Positions 16,636 to 26,420 are shown, counted from the stretch's first letter. The stretch is DNA of 64,000 nucleotides from Vibrio rotiferianus CAIM 577 = LMG 21460 (GCF_002741985.1 NZ_APHW01000108.1:248001-312000), one strand, 5' to 3'. The notes: a model not told the origin generated them from the letters alone. Program-made: numbers and translations.

Positions 16636-17730
16636 ATGAACAAGATTTTAATTTCCCTACTTACCTCTTTGCTTACCTTTTCTGCGTACGCCGATATCGA
16701 AGGTCGATATGACGATGGTGCTCGTTGGGCATTCATTTCTGACGATGAATCTAAAAACGTCGCCGTGATTGACACCTTTACGTTTTCCTACACAGACCAG
16801 ATCGAACTCAAGGCAAAACCGATTCATCTTGAAGTGTCAGACGTACAAGACGTTCTCGTTTACATCGACGGAAAAACACCAACCGTCTTCGTCTACGACT
16901 TAGTTAAAAAGACACATTGGCAGATGGAGATGGAAGGTGTTCCAACAGAGATTACCTTTCATGCTGATGAAGCCCAACTGGCAGTGGCAATGAAGGACTG
17001 CATAGACATTATTAAACCGCTAAAACGTGAATATGTCGCCACGATTACCGACATCAAATCGCCGTTTAGCATGAACTTTGATAACGGTGGCTACAACTTG
17101 TATGTTTCAGAAAGCAAGTCAGGAAAAACGCTTATTTATCGTAATCACGATGGTCAGAGAAGCTATATCAATGTCGGTGAAGGTGACGTTTCTGAACTGA
17201 CTTTGTCACCAGACGCGCGCTTAGCGCTTACTTCCCAATATAAAGATAATTCCGTTGTTGTTTGGGATCTCTCTATGGAAATGGAATTCAACACCTTCCA
17301 TTTCGACTCACAACCTTGGCGTCCTTACGTAAGTTCAGATTCTGAATATATCGTTCTTGCCAGTGAAAGTGGCCAAGCGCAAGTTATCGAATCTTGGGGA
17401 GGTGAAGTTGTCAAAGAACTCAAGCTTACCGGGGCTCCAAAGTCTATTCGTACTGGTTGGATAGAGACAATGGGCATCATTGAATCAAAGGGAGCTCTGG
17501 ACATTTTTGAGCTTTCGACCAACACACCAGTTCAATCAGTCTCGTTAAAAAGTGACTTACGAGAAGTGGTTGTGGTTTCAGACTCAAAGACGCTGTTTGC
17601 AACGCAAGAAGGCTCTTCAAAACTGTTCGTGTACGACATCCGCACCAACAAGGTGTTGAAAGCGATCGACACCAAGCTCGCCAAGCCCCACCTGCTAGCA
17701 ATGGGCATTACAAATACTGTATGCCACTAA
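16636..17730 (+). CDS. periplasmic beta-propeller (YVTN/WD40-like) protein
   Basis: The 364-residue precursor starts at the ATG at 16636 (GAGG upstream; five codons upstream look non-coding) and has a signal peptide ending near AYA. The rest is built of about 40-residue repeats such as ARWAFISDDESKNVAVID, GYNLYVSESKSGKTLIYRN, ARLALTSQYKDNSVVVWD and SEYIVLASESGQAQVIE: a six- to seven-bladed propeller. No CxxCH is present. The fold recalls nitrite reductase cd1, NirF and thiocyanate dehydrogenase, but I cannot see their heme- or copper-binding residues. It could be a scaffold, a cofactor-maturation factor or the catalytic subunit of the operon. The SCO gene follows directly. Confidence 0.75.
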   Translation: MNKILISLLTSLLTFSAYADIEGRYDDGARWAFISDDESKNVAVIDTFTFSYTDQIELKAKPIHLEVSDVQDVLVYIDGKTPTVFVYDLVKKTHWQMEMEGVPTEITFHADEAQLAVAMKDCIDIIKPLKREYVATITDIKSPFSMNFDNGGYNLYVSESKSGKTLIYRNHDGQRSYINVGEGDVSELTLSPDARLALTSQYKDNSVVVWDLSMEMEFNTFHFDSQPWRPYVSSDSEYIVLASESGQAQVIESWGGEVVKELKLTGAPKSIRTGWIETMGIIESKGALDIFELSTNTPVQSVSLKSDLREVVVVSDSKTLFATQEGSSKLFVYDIRTNKVLKAIDTKLAKPHLLAMGITNTVCH

Positions 17731-17741
17731 AGGAACGTACG

Positions 17742-18311
17742 ATGAGACGACAAACTTCCTACACTATCTACGCTTTTCTAGCGGCATGCTTGCTGAGTTT
17801 TAGCGCCGCGGCTAAACCTTTAAAGTTTGAACTGAAAGAGAATACCTTAGGTACTGTGACCGAGAGAAACTGGCAAGGGAAATTCTTATTAATGGGTATA
17901 GGTTACACCAGTTGCCCAGACATTTGCCCCACCACTGTTATCGATTTAGCGACCGCGGTGAATTCGTTAAAAGAGGAGGCCGATAAGGTTACGCCAATCT
18001 TTATCTCTGTTGACCCTAACCGCGATACTGTTGAAAACTTGGACATGTATGTAAAGTACTTTGATCCCAAAATGGTTGGATTAACCGGAACTCAAGAGCA
18101 GATCAAAGCAATAGCAAAGAGTATGAAAGCAACCTATGGCTATTCTCTTGAAGGCAAACCGATTTATCCCCCTCTCCCAAAACAATATGAAGTTTACCAC
18201 TCTGCCTACATCTACCTTTACGGACCAGACAGAGAGCTTATCGATGTATTTGGTTATGGTGAAGGTGGCGCAAAGATCGGTCAAAGTTTGAAGAGGTATA
18301 TCAATGAATAA
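17742..18311 (+). CDS. SCO1/SenC family copper-binding protein
   Basis: A 189-residue secreted thioredoxin-fold protein. It has the copper-binding CPDICP motif (in YTSCPDICPTT) and the partner His in YEVYHSAYIYLYG, the three ligands of SCO proteins that load or reduce CuA sites. I took the ATG at 17742, after AGGAAC, rather than the upstream frame start. The last codons overlap the start of the next gene by eight bases, so the two are translationally coupled. Together with PCuAC it implies a copper site somewhere in this system. Confidence 0.88.
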   Translation: MRRQTSYTIYAFLAACLLSFSAAAKPLKFELKENTLGTVTERNWQGKFLLMGIGYTSCPDICPTTVIDLATAVNSLKEEADKVTPIFISVDPNRDTVENLDMYVKYFDPKMVGLTGTQEQIKAIAKSMKATYGYSLEGKPIYPPLPKQYEVYHSAYIYLYGPDRELIDVFGYGEGGAKIGQSLKRYINE

Positions 18312-18780
18312 ATGGACCTCATTTGCACTGGTTAGCGTAACGTTATGCTTGAGCTTCTCGATAACAGCAAAAGAATGCACCACCCCAGAGGGGTTTAAAC
18401 TAGAAAACGCAGCTTATCAGCTTACCGAGTTAAAAAGCCCAGTAAGCTTGGTCAATCTATGGGCGGTTTGGTGCCCTCCTTGTTTAAAGGAGTTGCCTGC
18501 GCTCGACAGCATAGCGAATAACGAACACTTTAGTGTTGAAACAGTACACATTGGGGATAATCTTCCGGCCATCGAACAGCGTTTTTCTAAATTGGGTATT
18601 CATCACTTACCGAAAACCATTGAAGCAGATATGGGAGCAATTCACGCGCTCGGTTTTCAAGGGTTACCAGCCACATTGGTAGTGATTAATGGTGAAACCA
18701 AGTTTCGTTATTCTGGGTATATCAAGCACTCCCCCGAAGTGATTCAAGACTGGCTAACTTGCTTAAGAGAGGAGCTGTAG
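18304..18780 (+). CDS. TlpA-like periplasmic thioredoxin
   Basis: A 158-residue thioredoxin-fold protein with an N-terminal signal or anchor (residues about 5-22) and the active site WCPPC in NLWAVWCPPCLKELP. TlpA/CcmG proteins keep cysteines of apocytochromes or SCO/CuA proteins reduced in the periplasm. Its start overlaps the SCO stop and its stop is two bases before the next start, so it belongs to a tight SCO-TlpA-cytochrome unit. Confidence 0.85.
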   Translation: MNKWTSFALVSVTLCLSFSITAKECTTPEGFKLENAAYQLTELKSPVSLVNLWAVWCPPCLKELPALDSIANNEHFSVETVHIGDNLPAIEQRFSKLGIHHLPKTIEADMGAIHALGFQGLPATLVVINGETKFRYSGYIKHSPEVIQDWLTCLREEL

Positions 18781-18782
18781 TC

Positions 18783-19112
18783 ATGAAACGTATGCTTATC
18801 TTACTTATTGTCTCCATCAGCTTCTCTGCTTTTTCCAGCCCTGAGACTGAAAAAGGCAAAGCGCTATATATCGCCCCTGGGAAAGGTGGTTGCGCCACGT
18901 GCCATGGTGAAACCGGAAATGAGCCAGTGATGCCTATGTACCCGAAAATCGGTGGACAAAACGAACTTTACCTCTTCAATCAAATGAAAGATTACAAGAT
19001 GAAAAAACGTAAAAACGGCTTGTTCATGACCATGGAGGTAGCAATGGAACACTACACGGATGAAGAGATTCGCCTTATGGCTAAATACCTGAGCGCTGTA
19101 GAAAACAACTAA
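18783..19112 (+). CDS. small monoheme c-type cytochrome
   Basis: A 109-residue precursor with a signal peptide (to about FSS) and a single CATCH heme site in KGGCATCHGETGNEP. PKIGGQNELYLFNQMKDYK and the later MTMEVAMEHYTDEEIRLMAKYL fit class I cytochromes of the c553 type, which shuttle electrons in the periplasm. I start it at 18783, two bases after the TlpA-like gene; the earlier frame start adds eight unlikely residues. It closes the operon. Confidence 0.87.
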   Translation: MKRMLILLIVSISFSAFSSPETEKGKALYIAPGKGGCATCHGETGNEPVMPMYPKIGGQNELYLFNQMKDYKMKKRKNGLFMTMEVAMEHYTDEEIRLMAKYLSAVENN

Positions 19113-19127
19113 ATTCAAGGTTCTCAT

Positions 19128-19159
19128 AACAAGACGGCCTCAAAATAGACCGTCTTGTT
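19128..19159. terminator. bidirectional hairpin between the cytochrome operon and the AI-2E transporter
   Basis: Arms AACAAGACGG and CCGTCTTGTT lie between two convergent genes, which fits a shared terminator. Confidence 0.75.
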
Positions 19160-19173
19160 ACTTGTATAGTCGG

Positions 19174-20310
19174 TCAGTCTTTTGCTTCTTTGTTTTCTTC
19201 TCCAACGCCCGCATTTTCAATGACTTCGGCAACGTCTTGAGTCTCCGTGTCTACCCACTTCATAAACACTTGATAGCCAGCCGCTAAGAATGCCGCACCG
19301 ATGAACATGCCCAGAATACCACCAGACATCATGCCGCCAACTGCACCAATTAGAACAATCGGCATGGGGACATCTAAACCACGACCCAGTATCAATGGCT
19401 TTAAGAAGTTATCAATTAAACTAGCGGCGATCAGTAAAATGGTAAAGATGACGTTATGAACCGTGCCACTATCCCCCGCCCACAATAAGCCGACTGCGAC
19501 TAAAGCAATGATGGTGACCGGAAGCTGAACGATAGCGAAGACTAATGCGATAAGCGTAAACAAGGCCGCAGCAGGTACGCCTGATAATGCAACAACGCCA
19601 CCAAATGCCATTGCTGTTAAGAAAGCGATACCAATAATACCCACTGCAACTTGCCTGATGGTTGCCGTAGTGAGCTCATGCAAGTCTGACCCTCTGACTT
19701 CATCAGTAAAACTAATGAAAATCTTACGTATCGATTTTGCTGCAGGCTGTGCCCAGGCCAACATAATACCTGCGATAATAATCGCACCAATCAACATAAA
19801 CATGCTTTTCGCTGCGCCTGTCGCACTATCCACAAACCAGCTAAAGAAGGTCTTAATCTGCGGCTGACGCTTCTCAATAAAAGTTGGCAGATCATCTGCG
19901 GCTTCATACCAAACCGCATGAACTTTCTCACCGACCAAGGGCCAGCTTTTCACACTGTCTGCTGGTTTGGAGACAACCAACGTACCATCTCGATACGACT
20001 CAAGGGCACCAAGCGTCTTAGAAGCAAACGAGTTACCAACCATTGCTGTCGGTGTACCGAGGAGCAACACTCCGACAATGGCAATCAATGTTGCAGATCG
20101 AGAAGAACTCAAACTGAACTTTCTTTCTATCAATAATTTGATTGGATAGAGTGCAATTGCCAGTACGAGAGCCCAAAGCAAGATAGGCAGAAAAGGTAAG
20201 AACGCCCACCAACAGACAATAACGATAAGTGTCGTTACTGAAAACCGAATCAATGAAGTAGTAAGGGCCTTCGCGAGAACTTTCTCTAGATTTTCATTTG
20301 AGTTACTCAA
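19174..20310 (-). CDS. AI-2E family transporter
   Basis: A 378-residue inner-membrane protein with about eight hydrophobic segments and the family-typical region ASLIDNFLKPLILGRGLDVPMPIVLIG in its second half. The family is named after the E. coli autoinducer-2 exporter TqsA, but many members export other things or work as ion antiporters, so AI-2 export is not certain. The C-terminal tail is acidic. It is a single gene on the minus strand. Confidence 0.85.
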   Translation of the reverse strand: MSNSNENLEKVLAKALTTSLIRFSVTTLIVIVCWWAFLPFLPILLWALVLAIALYPIKLLIERKFSLSSSRSATLIAIVGVLLLGTPTAMVGNSFASKTLGALESYRDGTLVVSKPADSVKSWPLVGEKVHAVWYEAADDLPTFIEKRQPQIKTFFSWFVDSATGAAKSMFMLIGAIIIAGIMLAWAQPAAKSIRKIFISFTDEVRGSDLHELTTATIRQVAVGIIGIAFLTAMAFGGVVALSGVPAAALFTLIALVFAIVQLPVTIIALVAVGLLWAGDSGTVHNVIFTILLIAASLIDNFLKPLILGRGLDVPMPIVLIGAVGGMMSGGILGMFIGAAFLAAGYQVFMKWVDTETQDVAEVIENAGVGEENKEAKD

Positions 20311-20594
20311 AGCTTGATTCCTCCCATCTAGCGAATCCGAAGCATTTGATGCTTTAATTACAGAAAGCTTCGAACGAATATTAAATACACCTCAGAAGCC
20401 TGTCTGCCCAATACGCTTGTACGCATCTATATAACCTAGTACACCCTCCCGTATATTCCACGGTTTCGTTGCGTCAAGTACCGAATAAATAGAATTTGGT
20501 GATGGTATTCGGGTTTTCTCTGTTTGGATTTTAGTTAACGCTCTCAAGGCTTTATATTTGTGTGTAATTGCACTATTTAGCTTTAAGGGCAAAC

Positions 20595-21140
20595 ATGTCA
20601 GAACTTAATCGTATGCGTTCAGGTGAGGTGTATAACTGCTTGGACAAAGAGCTTCAGATGATGCGTGATAATACTTCAGCATTGATCTTCAAATTCAATC
20701 ATGAATCAGACGCAGAAAAACGTCATGCACTACTGACCAGTATGGGCGTGAGCTTAGGTGAAGGAGCATGTATCCAAGCGCCACTCCAACTTACCTACGG
20801 CTGCCACCTAACCATTGGTAAAAGTAGCTATATCAACTGGGATGCGATCATATTAGATAATGGGAAGGTCGCTATTGGTGCAAACGTGATGATTGGTCCA
20901 CGAGTTCAAATCTATACCGCTGCACATGCTTTAGAAACCGAGCAACGCCTTGCTGGAGATGAAACGGCCAAACCAGTGACAATCAAAGACAATGTATGGA
21001 TTGGAGGCGGTGCCATCATCATGCCAGGAGTAACCATCGGAGAAGAAGCTGTTGTAGGAGCTGGCTCCGTGGTAACCAAAGATGTTGCAGCCGGAGATCG
21101 CGTCGTCGGAAATCCTGCCCGCTCCATTAAAAACGGTTGA
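20595..21140 (+). CDS. maa: maltose/galactoside O-acetyltransferase family protein
   Basis: A 181-residue left-handed beta-helix acetyltransferase. The N-terminal Mac domain is seen in MRSGEVYNCLDKELQMMR, and the hexapeptide repeats run through the C-terminal half (IGANVMIGPRVQIYTAAHAL with the catalytic His, then VWIGGGAIIMPGVTIGEEAVVGAGSVVTKDV). These enzymes acetylate free sugars with acetyl-CoA in the cytoplasm, perhaps for detoxification. The ATG at 20595 follows AAGGG; an earlier TTG adds nine residues without support. Confidence 0.85.
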   Translation: MSELNRMRSGEVYNCLDKELQMMRDNTSALIFKFNHESDAEKRHALLTSMGVSLGEGACIQAPLQLTYGCHLTIGKSSYINWDAIILDNGKVAIGANVMIGPRVQIYTAAHALETEQRLAGDETAKPVTIKDNVWIGGGAIIMPGVTIGEEAVVGAGSVVTKDVAAGDRVVGNPARSIKNG

Positions 21141-21239
21141 TAACCTTATCATTCTAACGAATTGAAAACCCGACTAGTTCAACGGTTTGTATAGGGTATC
21201 TACCGATATACTCTTTCTTTTCTTTCAAGGACTTGCTTT

Positions 21240-22732
21240 ATGGACTATTCGACAAAGTCGTTAATAGTAGCGCTTTCCCTCGCCACCAGTACGCTGTCAT
21301 TTGCGGCAACAGGTGAAAACGCTATTCCAGAAAGAACGATATCAACGAGCTTCCCATCAACTCAGGCTTGGTTGAACCACGTCAAAAAGGGATTAGCCCC
21401 ATATTGGATGGATGAGAAAGCCTACGGGGATCCTATTGGGAACTTCCCTACTTTCCGTTGCAACGACGGCCGCAAGCTAGATACGGAAAATGTTTGCCCT
21501 GAATTAAACCGTGGCTGGATTACTCCTCACTTTGGTCGTGAATACACCCGTATGAAGTCACGCCAAACGTACGCTTATGGGGTACTTTATCACCTAACTG
21601 GGGACACACAGGCTCTTGAGCTTGCTAAGAAAGGTGCATATTACCTTATCAACGAATTGCAAGATAAAGAGCACGGCGGCTTTGTCTCATTTACGCAAAA
21701 CAAACAAGTGGGCTTAAAGTGGACGCAACGTACGTCACAAGACCAAGCTTATGCCCTCGTTGGGCTAGCGATGTATTACTACCTGACACGAGATCCAAAC
21801 GTAGAGAAAGTGCTTATCGAACAGCAAAAGTTTATCTTCGATAATTACAAAGTGAACGATGAAGTTGGCCTAGCTTGGGTATTGGAGGATGGCGATGAAC
21901 AGAGTGCAAAGCAGCATGAGTTGGTCGCGCAACTGGACCAAATTAATGGCTATATGCTTTTGGTCGCGCCTCTGCTTCCTCAGCCTTACAAAACACAATG
22001 GCTAAATGATCTTAAGTGGTTAACTAACACCTTAGTTGAGCACTATCACTCAGATAAGGAGCAGCGCTTCTACGGTGCTATTCATCATAAAGCGGTAATG
22101 CAACCCAACGCTAAGCACAACGACTTTGGTCATACGATCAAAGCGTATTGGATGACTTATCTCGTTGGCGAACAGTTGCAAGCATCTGATTGGCAGCAGT
22201 TTGCTATAGAAGGTATGAGAACCACTCTGGAACGTGCCGAATATCAGTTCCCATTTGACCCCGTCAGCGACTATTTCTCCGCAGAACTACAAAACGAATG
22301 GGCGAACAAAGCAATTCCAGCTTGGCAAAGTCGGCCATACTCTAATGGCAGTTCTTCATGGGAGTGGGCTGAGCTCGACCAGTCTGCAATGACACTTGCC
22401 ATCCTAGATAGCAAGGTTGGAAACGTACTACCATACACCACTCGCACCTTTATGGATGCATGGTCGATCATCAATATGGAGGCATTGGCCTCGAACCAAA
22501 ATCAACCAAAGCGTTCCATTGGGGCAATGGTTATCATCAGTTTGAACACGCGTTAATCGGCACGCTAACGTCTGGTGCGTTAAACCATCAACCGATCACC
22601 TTATACTATGCGAATGAACAGAAGCCAATGCCAAGCTTCACTCCATACTATTTCAAGGGCAAGGTTAAACACGTTGGTTTAGTAGACGACGGTAAGCGCC
22701 AAGCGGTAACGTTTACAGGAATTACTCCCTAG
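21240..22732 (+). pseudogene. secreted AGE-fold (N-acylglucosamine 2-epimerase-like) protein, frameshifted
   Basis: The gene codes a protein with a signal peptide (near SFAA) and an (alpha/alpha)6 barrel like the N-acylglucosamine 2-epimerase superfamily: GREYTRMKSRQTYAYG, KEHGGFVSF and HNDFGHTIKAYWMTY carry the conserved Arg, His and Glu-type pocket. A sugar epimerase or isomerase-like role is plausible; the periplasmic location is unusual. The first frame ends at 22556 after an odd tail. From about 22508 the next frame carries the expected end (AFHWGNGYHQFEHALIG) to 22732. One extra A in the AAA at 22508-22510 joins both into a protein of about 497 residues. AAGGAC precedes the ATG. Confidence 0.75.
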
Positions 22733-22762
22733 TCGTTCTTAATCCATCACCTACTAGCCAAC

Positions 22763-22791
22763 AAAAAAGGCGACCTACTGGTCGCCTTTTG
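22763..22791. terminator. hairpin between the AGE-fold gene and the chemoreceptor gene
   Basis: Arms AAAAGGCGACC and GGTCGCCTTTT with a four-base loop serve two convergent genes; T runs stand on both strands. Confidence 0.85.
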
Positions 22792-22805
22792 TTTCCTCAC
22801 GCTAG

Positions 22806-24365
22806 TTAGATTTTGAACGCACCGACATAGCGGTCGAGGGTTTGAGAAAGCTCGGCCAATTGTTGGCTTGATTGCTCTAGTTGCTGACTCGCATTTAAGC
22901 CATGCTTAACTGAGTTACTCACTGTATCCATGTTCATGTTGATCTCGTTAGCCACGGTCGATTGCTGCTCCGTCGCTGTCGCAACTTGGGTATTGATGTC
23001 AAGGATGGTCATTACTTGCTTAGAAATCGCTTCTAATGCCTGTCGAGCCAACTCCGTTTCCGTGGTTCCCTCTTCTATCAACGCTTTACTATTGCTCATT
23101 GAGTTCACCGCATTCTGTGCTTCTGTTTGTAAGCGGCTGATCATTGAATCAATCTCGTCCGTTGACTGAGCGGTTTTTGTTGCAAGGTTACGAACCTCAT
23201 CCGCAACAACTGCAAAACCTCTGCCAGCATCTCCCGCACGCGCAGCCTCAATCGCTGCATTTAGCGCCAATAAGTTCGTTTGCTCAGAGATCCCTCGAAT
23301 TACCTCTAGAATAGTGCCGATCGACTGTGTGTTATCAGCCAAGCTAACAATAATACTAGACGTACTATTCATCTCTGTTTCAAGATTGCTGATCGCCGTT
23401 GTTGTTCTTTGAAGCGTTTGATATCCCGCTTGCGTCTCGTCAGTCGCTGTACTAGCCGCCCCGGCTGCGCCCGCTGCGTTTGATGCAATTTCATTTACCG
23501 TTGCGATCATTTCGTTCATAGAAGTGACCACCAGCATTGTTTGTTCATTTTGCTCTTGGCCTCGCGAAAGAGCTTGTTGTGACTGCTCTCGAAGCGCGAT
23601 GGCTGAACCATTAAGTTCGACCCCAGTGTTGACGACTTGAGAGATAATGCCATGTACCTTTTCAACAAATAAATTAAATGCCGATGATATTTGCGCGACT
23701 TCATCATTTCCCTTAATCGGCAAGCGGACCGTTAAATCACCATCGCCTTGTGAAATATCATTTAATGCATTCTTAAGCACCGATAGAGGTTGCATCAGTT
23801 TGCCCAATAATAATGAGAGCACAACAACACACAGCACGAATATGACAACCATTGAGCCAAGCTGATAGGCAATGATGCCATTAGTCGCCTGGCTTACTTC
23901 AGTAATTGGAATACCGATATCGAATGTGCCATACAGCTGACCATTTACATAGATTGGCGACATAATGTCGAATACCCACACCTCTTGTACATCCGCATAC
24001 CACTTGGAATATTGCTGAACGCCTTTCGTTGCTCCTTCGACCGTGTAGTCATCCTCGTATGTTTTGTTGAGCTTCTGCTTGTCACTGTGTGCAACCGCCG
24101 TAACATTGCTATCAATCACAATCGCATAGCTAACATCTGAACGTTGCTTTAAACCGTCAACAAGGGTTTGTAGATCTTCTAATGGCTGTTGTGAGTTCTC
24201 TAGAATATAACCCGCATTTTCAGCTAGGAACTCTGCTTGAACTTGAGATTTGTGTAAGATGATGTCATCTATTTTTTGACTGGATATAAGATAGGTCGAC
24301 GCCATACTCGCCATGACAGCAATGCCAAACATGGCACAAACGGCTAATAAGATTATTCTTTTCAT
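22806..24365 (-). CDS. methyl-accepting chemotaxis protein with Cache sensor
   Basis: A 519-residue chemoreceptor: first transmembrane helix (about residues 4-26), periplasmic Cache-like sensor to about 165, second helix (about 170-192), HAMP, then the cytoplasmic signalling hairpin whose tip reads [35 protein letters not shown]. It should bind a small ligand and control CheA through CheW. The ATG at 24365 starts directly at the first helix; a 28-residue upstream extension has no membrane character. There is no C-terminal CheR tether pentapeptide. CheV is encoded far away at 56.5-57.4 kb. Confidence 0.9.
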   Translation of the reverse strand: MKRIILLAVCAMFGIAVMASMASTYLISSQKIDDIILHKSQVQAEFLAENAGYILENSQQPLEDLQTLVDGLKQRSDVSYAIVIDSNVTAVAHSDKQKLNKTYEDDYTVEGATKGVQQYSKWYADVQEVWVFDIMSPIYVNGQLYGTFDIGIPITEVSQATNGIIAYQLGSMVVIFVLCVVVLSLLLGKLMQPLSVLKNALNDISQGDGDLTVRLPIKGNDEVAQISSAFNLFVEKVHGIISQVVNTGVELNGSAIALREQSQQALSRGQEQNEQTMLVVTSMNEMIATVNEIASNAAGAAGAASTATDETQAGYQTLQRTTTAISNLETEMNSTSSIIVSLADNTQSIGTILEVIRGISEQTNLLALNAAIEAARAGDAGRGFAVVADEVRNLATKTAQSTDEIDSMISRLQTEAQNAVNSMSNSKALIEEGTTETELARQALEAISKQVMTILDINTQVATATEQQSTVANEINMNMDTVSNSVKHGLNASQQLEQSSQQLAELSQTLDRYVGAFKI

Positions 24366-24579
24366 TCTGATTGTCTCAACGCAATTTATTAATGTCCATC
24401 TACAGGGGTGTTTAAGCCTTGCACTTTGATACTGACAACTGAAAGCCAAGCCATCGAAGACCCGACGTTAGATGTAAATGTTCAGTTACTTTATCTGAAG
24501 AAAATGCAACAACTTTAATAATAAAAGACAAAAGCTTAGCAAACATCACACTTTATAAATTCATAGGCATAATGAAAAA

Positions 24580-24598
24580 AGCGACCATAAAGGTCGCT
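24580..24598 (-). terminator. terminator of the fasciclin gene
   Basis: Arms AGCGACC and GGTCGCT with a five-base loop, followed on the minus strand by a T run, about 40 bases after the stop. Confidence 0.8.
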
Positions 24599-24637
24599 AT
24601 TTAAATACTTAAATTTCTATTGTTCAGGCTGTTAACG

Positions 24638-25198
24638 CTAAGGCAGTAGCACTGTGTCGATTACATGAACCATACCATCTCTCAGTTTGTTATCAATATC
24701 GACCAACCCTGCTTCCGACTTGTTTGCCATGATCAACCCGTTTTCAAAACTGATGGTGTTGCCATCAAGCATATTTATTTTTTTTGCTCTTACGACAGAA
24801 CGTGAGTTGCGAGTATCAAGCGTCACATGATAAGCAAGTACCGCTGCCACGCCTTCTACTTCGAGCAAGTCAACGGCTGCATTGAATGCGTCTGCATCGG
24901 TCGACGTTCCTGTAAGGTCATAAAATGCTTGGTCAGTAGGCGCGAATACTGTGTACTCAGTGCCATCAAAAATAGCAACGGTTCCAGTGGCGATGAGCGC
25001 AGCAACGAGGATGTCAAAATCACCCCCATTATCATCAAAATCAAACGGTTCGCCCGATGCCCCAACGGCGAATTCAACGATACTTGCGTCTATTTCATCT
25101 GCCCATTTAGGTTTTTTTGCCAGAGCGCTGGTGCTGAATAGTGAGAATAGAGCAATACTTACGATCAGGCTTTTGAGTGTGCATTTAAAAGTGTTCAT
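24638..25198 (-). CDS. secreted fasciclin (FAS1) domain protein
   Basis: A 186-residue precursor with a signal peptide (cleavage near ALA). The mature part is one FAS1 domain: TVFAPTDQAFYDL is the conserved H1-like motif, and the end GMVHVIDTVLLP is the H2 motif. FAS1 proteins mediate adhesion or bind surface polymers. AGGAG-like sequence precedes the ATG. A hairpin terminator follows. Confidence 0.88.
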   Translation of the reverse strand: MNTFKCTLKSLIVSIALFSLFSTSALAKKPKWADEIDASIVEFAVGASGEPFDFDDNGGDFDILVAALIATGTVAIFDGTEYTVFAPTDQAFYDLTGTSTDADAFNAAVDLLEVEGVAAVLAYHVTLDTRNSRSVVRAKKINMLDGNTISFENGLIMANKSEAGLVDIDNKLRDGMVHVIDTVLLP

Positions 25199-25378
25199 TA
25201 TCAGTCTCCTTTCTTAGCGTTAAAAACGCTATCACCCGAGAATTACGGGTGACTTGAGGCCGGAGATCATTTTTTAAATCGAAACCGATAGCACTTTTTT
25301 GCCATTATGAAATTAGTTTAATTTGTAGAAGTTTGAGATGTTATTATGCCGCCAGTTTCCTACATTATAACAACCACC

Positions 25379-25403
25379 GAAGCCGTCTAATATTGACGGC
25401 TTC
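25379..25403. terminator. hairpin downstream of the SnoaL-like gene
   Basis: Arms GAAGCCGTC and GACGGCTTC with a seven-base loop about 40 bases past the stop at 25440; the T run on the minus strand is weak. Confidence 0.55.
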
Positions 25404-25439
25404 TTTCTAAGTAGAACTTAACAAAGCGAAAAGGGTTTA

Positions 25440-26297
25440 TTAAAAACCAAACTTACCATTACCATTCTTCCACTCTGACTTCGGTGGAATCGCCTCAATC
25501 GTGTCCCAATGCTCTACAATCTTACCGTTGTCGACGCGGAATAAGTCATAAAACGCTACATGTTGGTTCATGAACTGGCCTTCGCTCACTGATAACACGA
25601 AGTTCCCTTCACCGAGAATCAAATGATTTTTGCTGTACACCATCGGCATACCCGCTTCCGCTAATTGTTTTAGCGCAACGCTCAGTCCACTTAAACCATC
25701 AGCAACCGCAACGTTGTGTTGGATGTAGTCACTGTCTTTCTCACCGATAAACTTACTGATCTGAGACATGTCCCCTTTCATCAGAATGGTTTGAACAAAA
25801 TCAGAAACAATGGCTTTATTCTCATCTATTTTGTTTACGTCTGTTATTCCTGTTGCACCGTCAAATTGAGTTCGGCCACTTGGGTTAGGTTTCGCCACGT
25901 CTTGTAAGTTATCCCAATGCTCAACGATCAGCCCATCTTCAAAACGGAAGATATCAAAACCCGCTTTTGGTCCGAAAAAATCGTACTCGGTATGCAAGGC
26001 AACGTAATCACCATCTTGAATGGTACGAATTACTTTCGCTTTAGCACTGCCTTCCGGCAGCATTTTCATCACTTCTCCAAAGCCCGCTAAACCATCTGCA
26101 ACAGCAAGGTTGTGCTGAATGTACTTGTTTGGGTTGATATAAGAAATAGCCGTTTGGTCGCCAGTTTCTATGCTTGAGATAACGGCAACGGCTTTGTCTC
26201 GATTCGGTAACTCATCGGCGTTTACAGCGAAAGAAACACTTGCAAAAACAGTAGATGCGATGACAGAGCTAGCGAAAAAGCGAGTCAATTTATTCAT
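25440..26297 (-). CDS. secreted protein with two tandem SnoaL-like (NTF2 fold) domains
   Basis: The 285-residue precursor has a signal peptide (near VNA) followed by two copies of a SnoaL-like polyketide-cyclase/NTF2 domain. Each copy holds YIQHN-AVADGL early and VEHWD late (residues about 59 to 133 and 192 to 266), so the gene arose by internal duplication. Such domains bind small hydrophobic molecules or act as cyclases or isomerases; the ligand is not known. The AraC-type gene lies 123 bases downstream on the same strand and may be related to it. Confidence 0.8.
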   Translation of the reverse strand: MNKLTRFFASSVIASTVFASVSFAVNADELPNRDKAVAVISSIETGDQTAISYINPNKYIQHNLAVADGLAGFGEVMKMLPEGSAKAKVIRTIQDGDYVALHTEYDFFGPKAGFDIFRFEDGLIVEHWDNLQDVAKPNPSGRTQFDGATGITDVNKIDENKAIVSDFVQTILMKGDMSQISKFIGEKDSDYIQHNVAVADGLSGLSVALKQLAEAGMPMVYSKNHLILGEGNFVLSVSEGQFMNQHVAFYDLFRVDNGKIVEHWDTIEAIPPKSEWKNGNGKFGF

Positions 26298-26420
26298 ATT
26301 ATTTTCCTCTTATTGGCTTGGGAATAATAATAAAAATGAATCATAGACTCGTCTGTGTGAATATGCGTCGAAAAATGGTCAATATCGAACATGAACACCA
26401 AAGTACGTTCATATTCAATA

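Noticed and set aside
16636-17730. Idea that the beta-propeller is a cd1-type nitrite reductase or thiocyanate dehydrogenase
   Set aside because: There is no heme motif, and I cannot find the conserved histidines of either enzyme; the protein is also shorter.
19174-20310. Assigning the AI-2E protein firmly to AI-2 export because quorum-sensing genes are in the window
   Set aside because: The family name is historical, members have varied functions, and the genes are 40 kb apart.
24366-24449. N-terminal extension of the chemoreceptor
   Set aside because: The extra 28 residues are not membrane-like and precede a normal first helix starting at the ATG at 24365.
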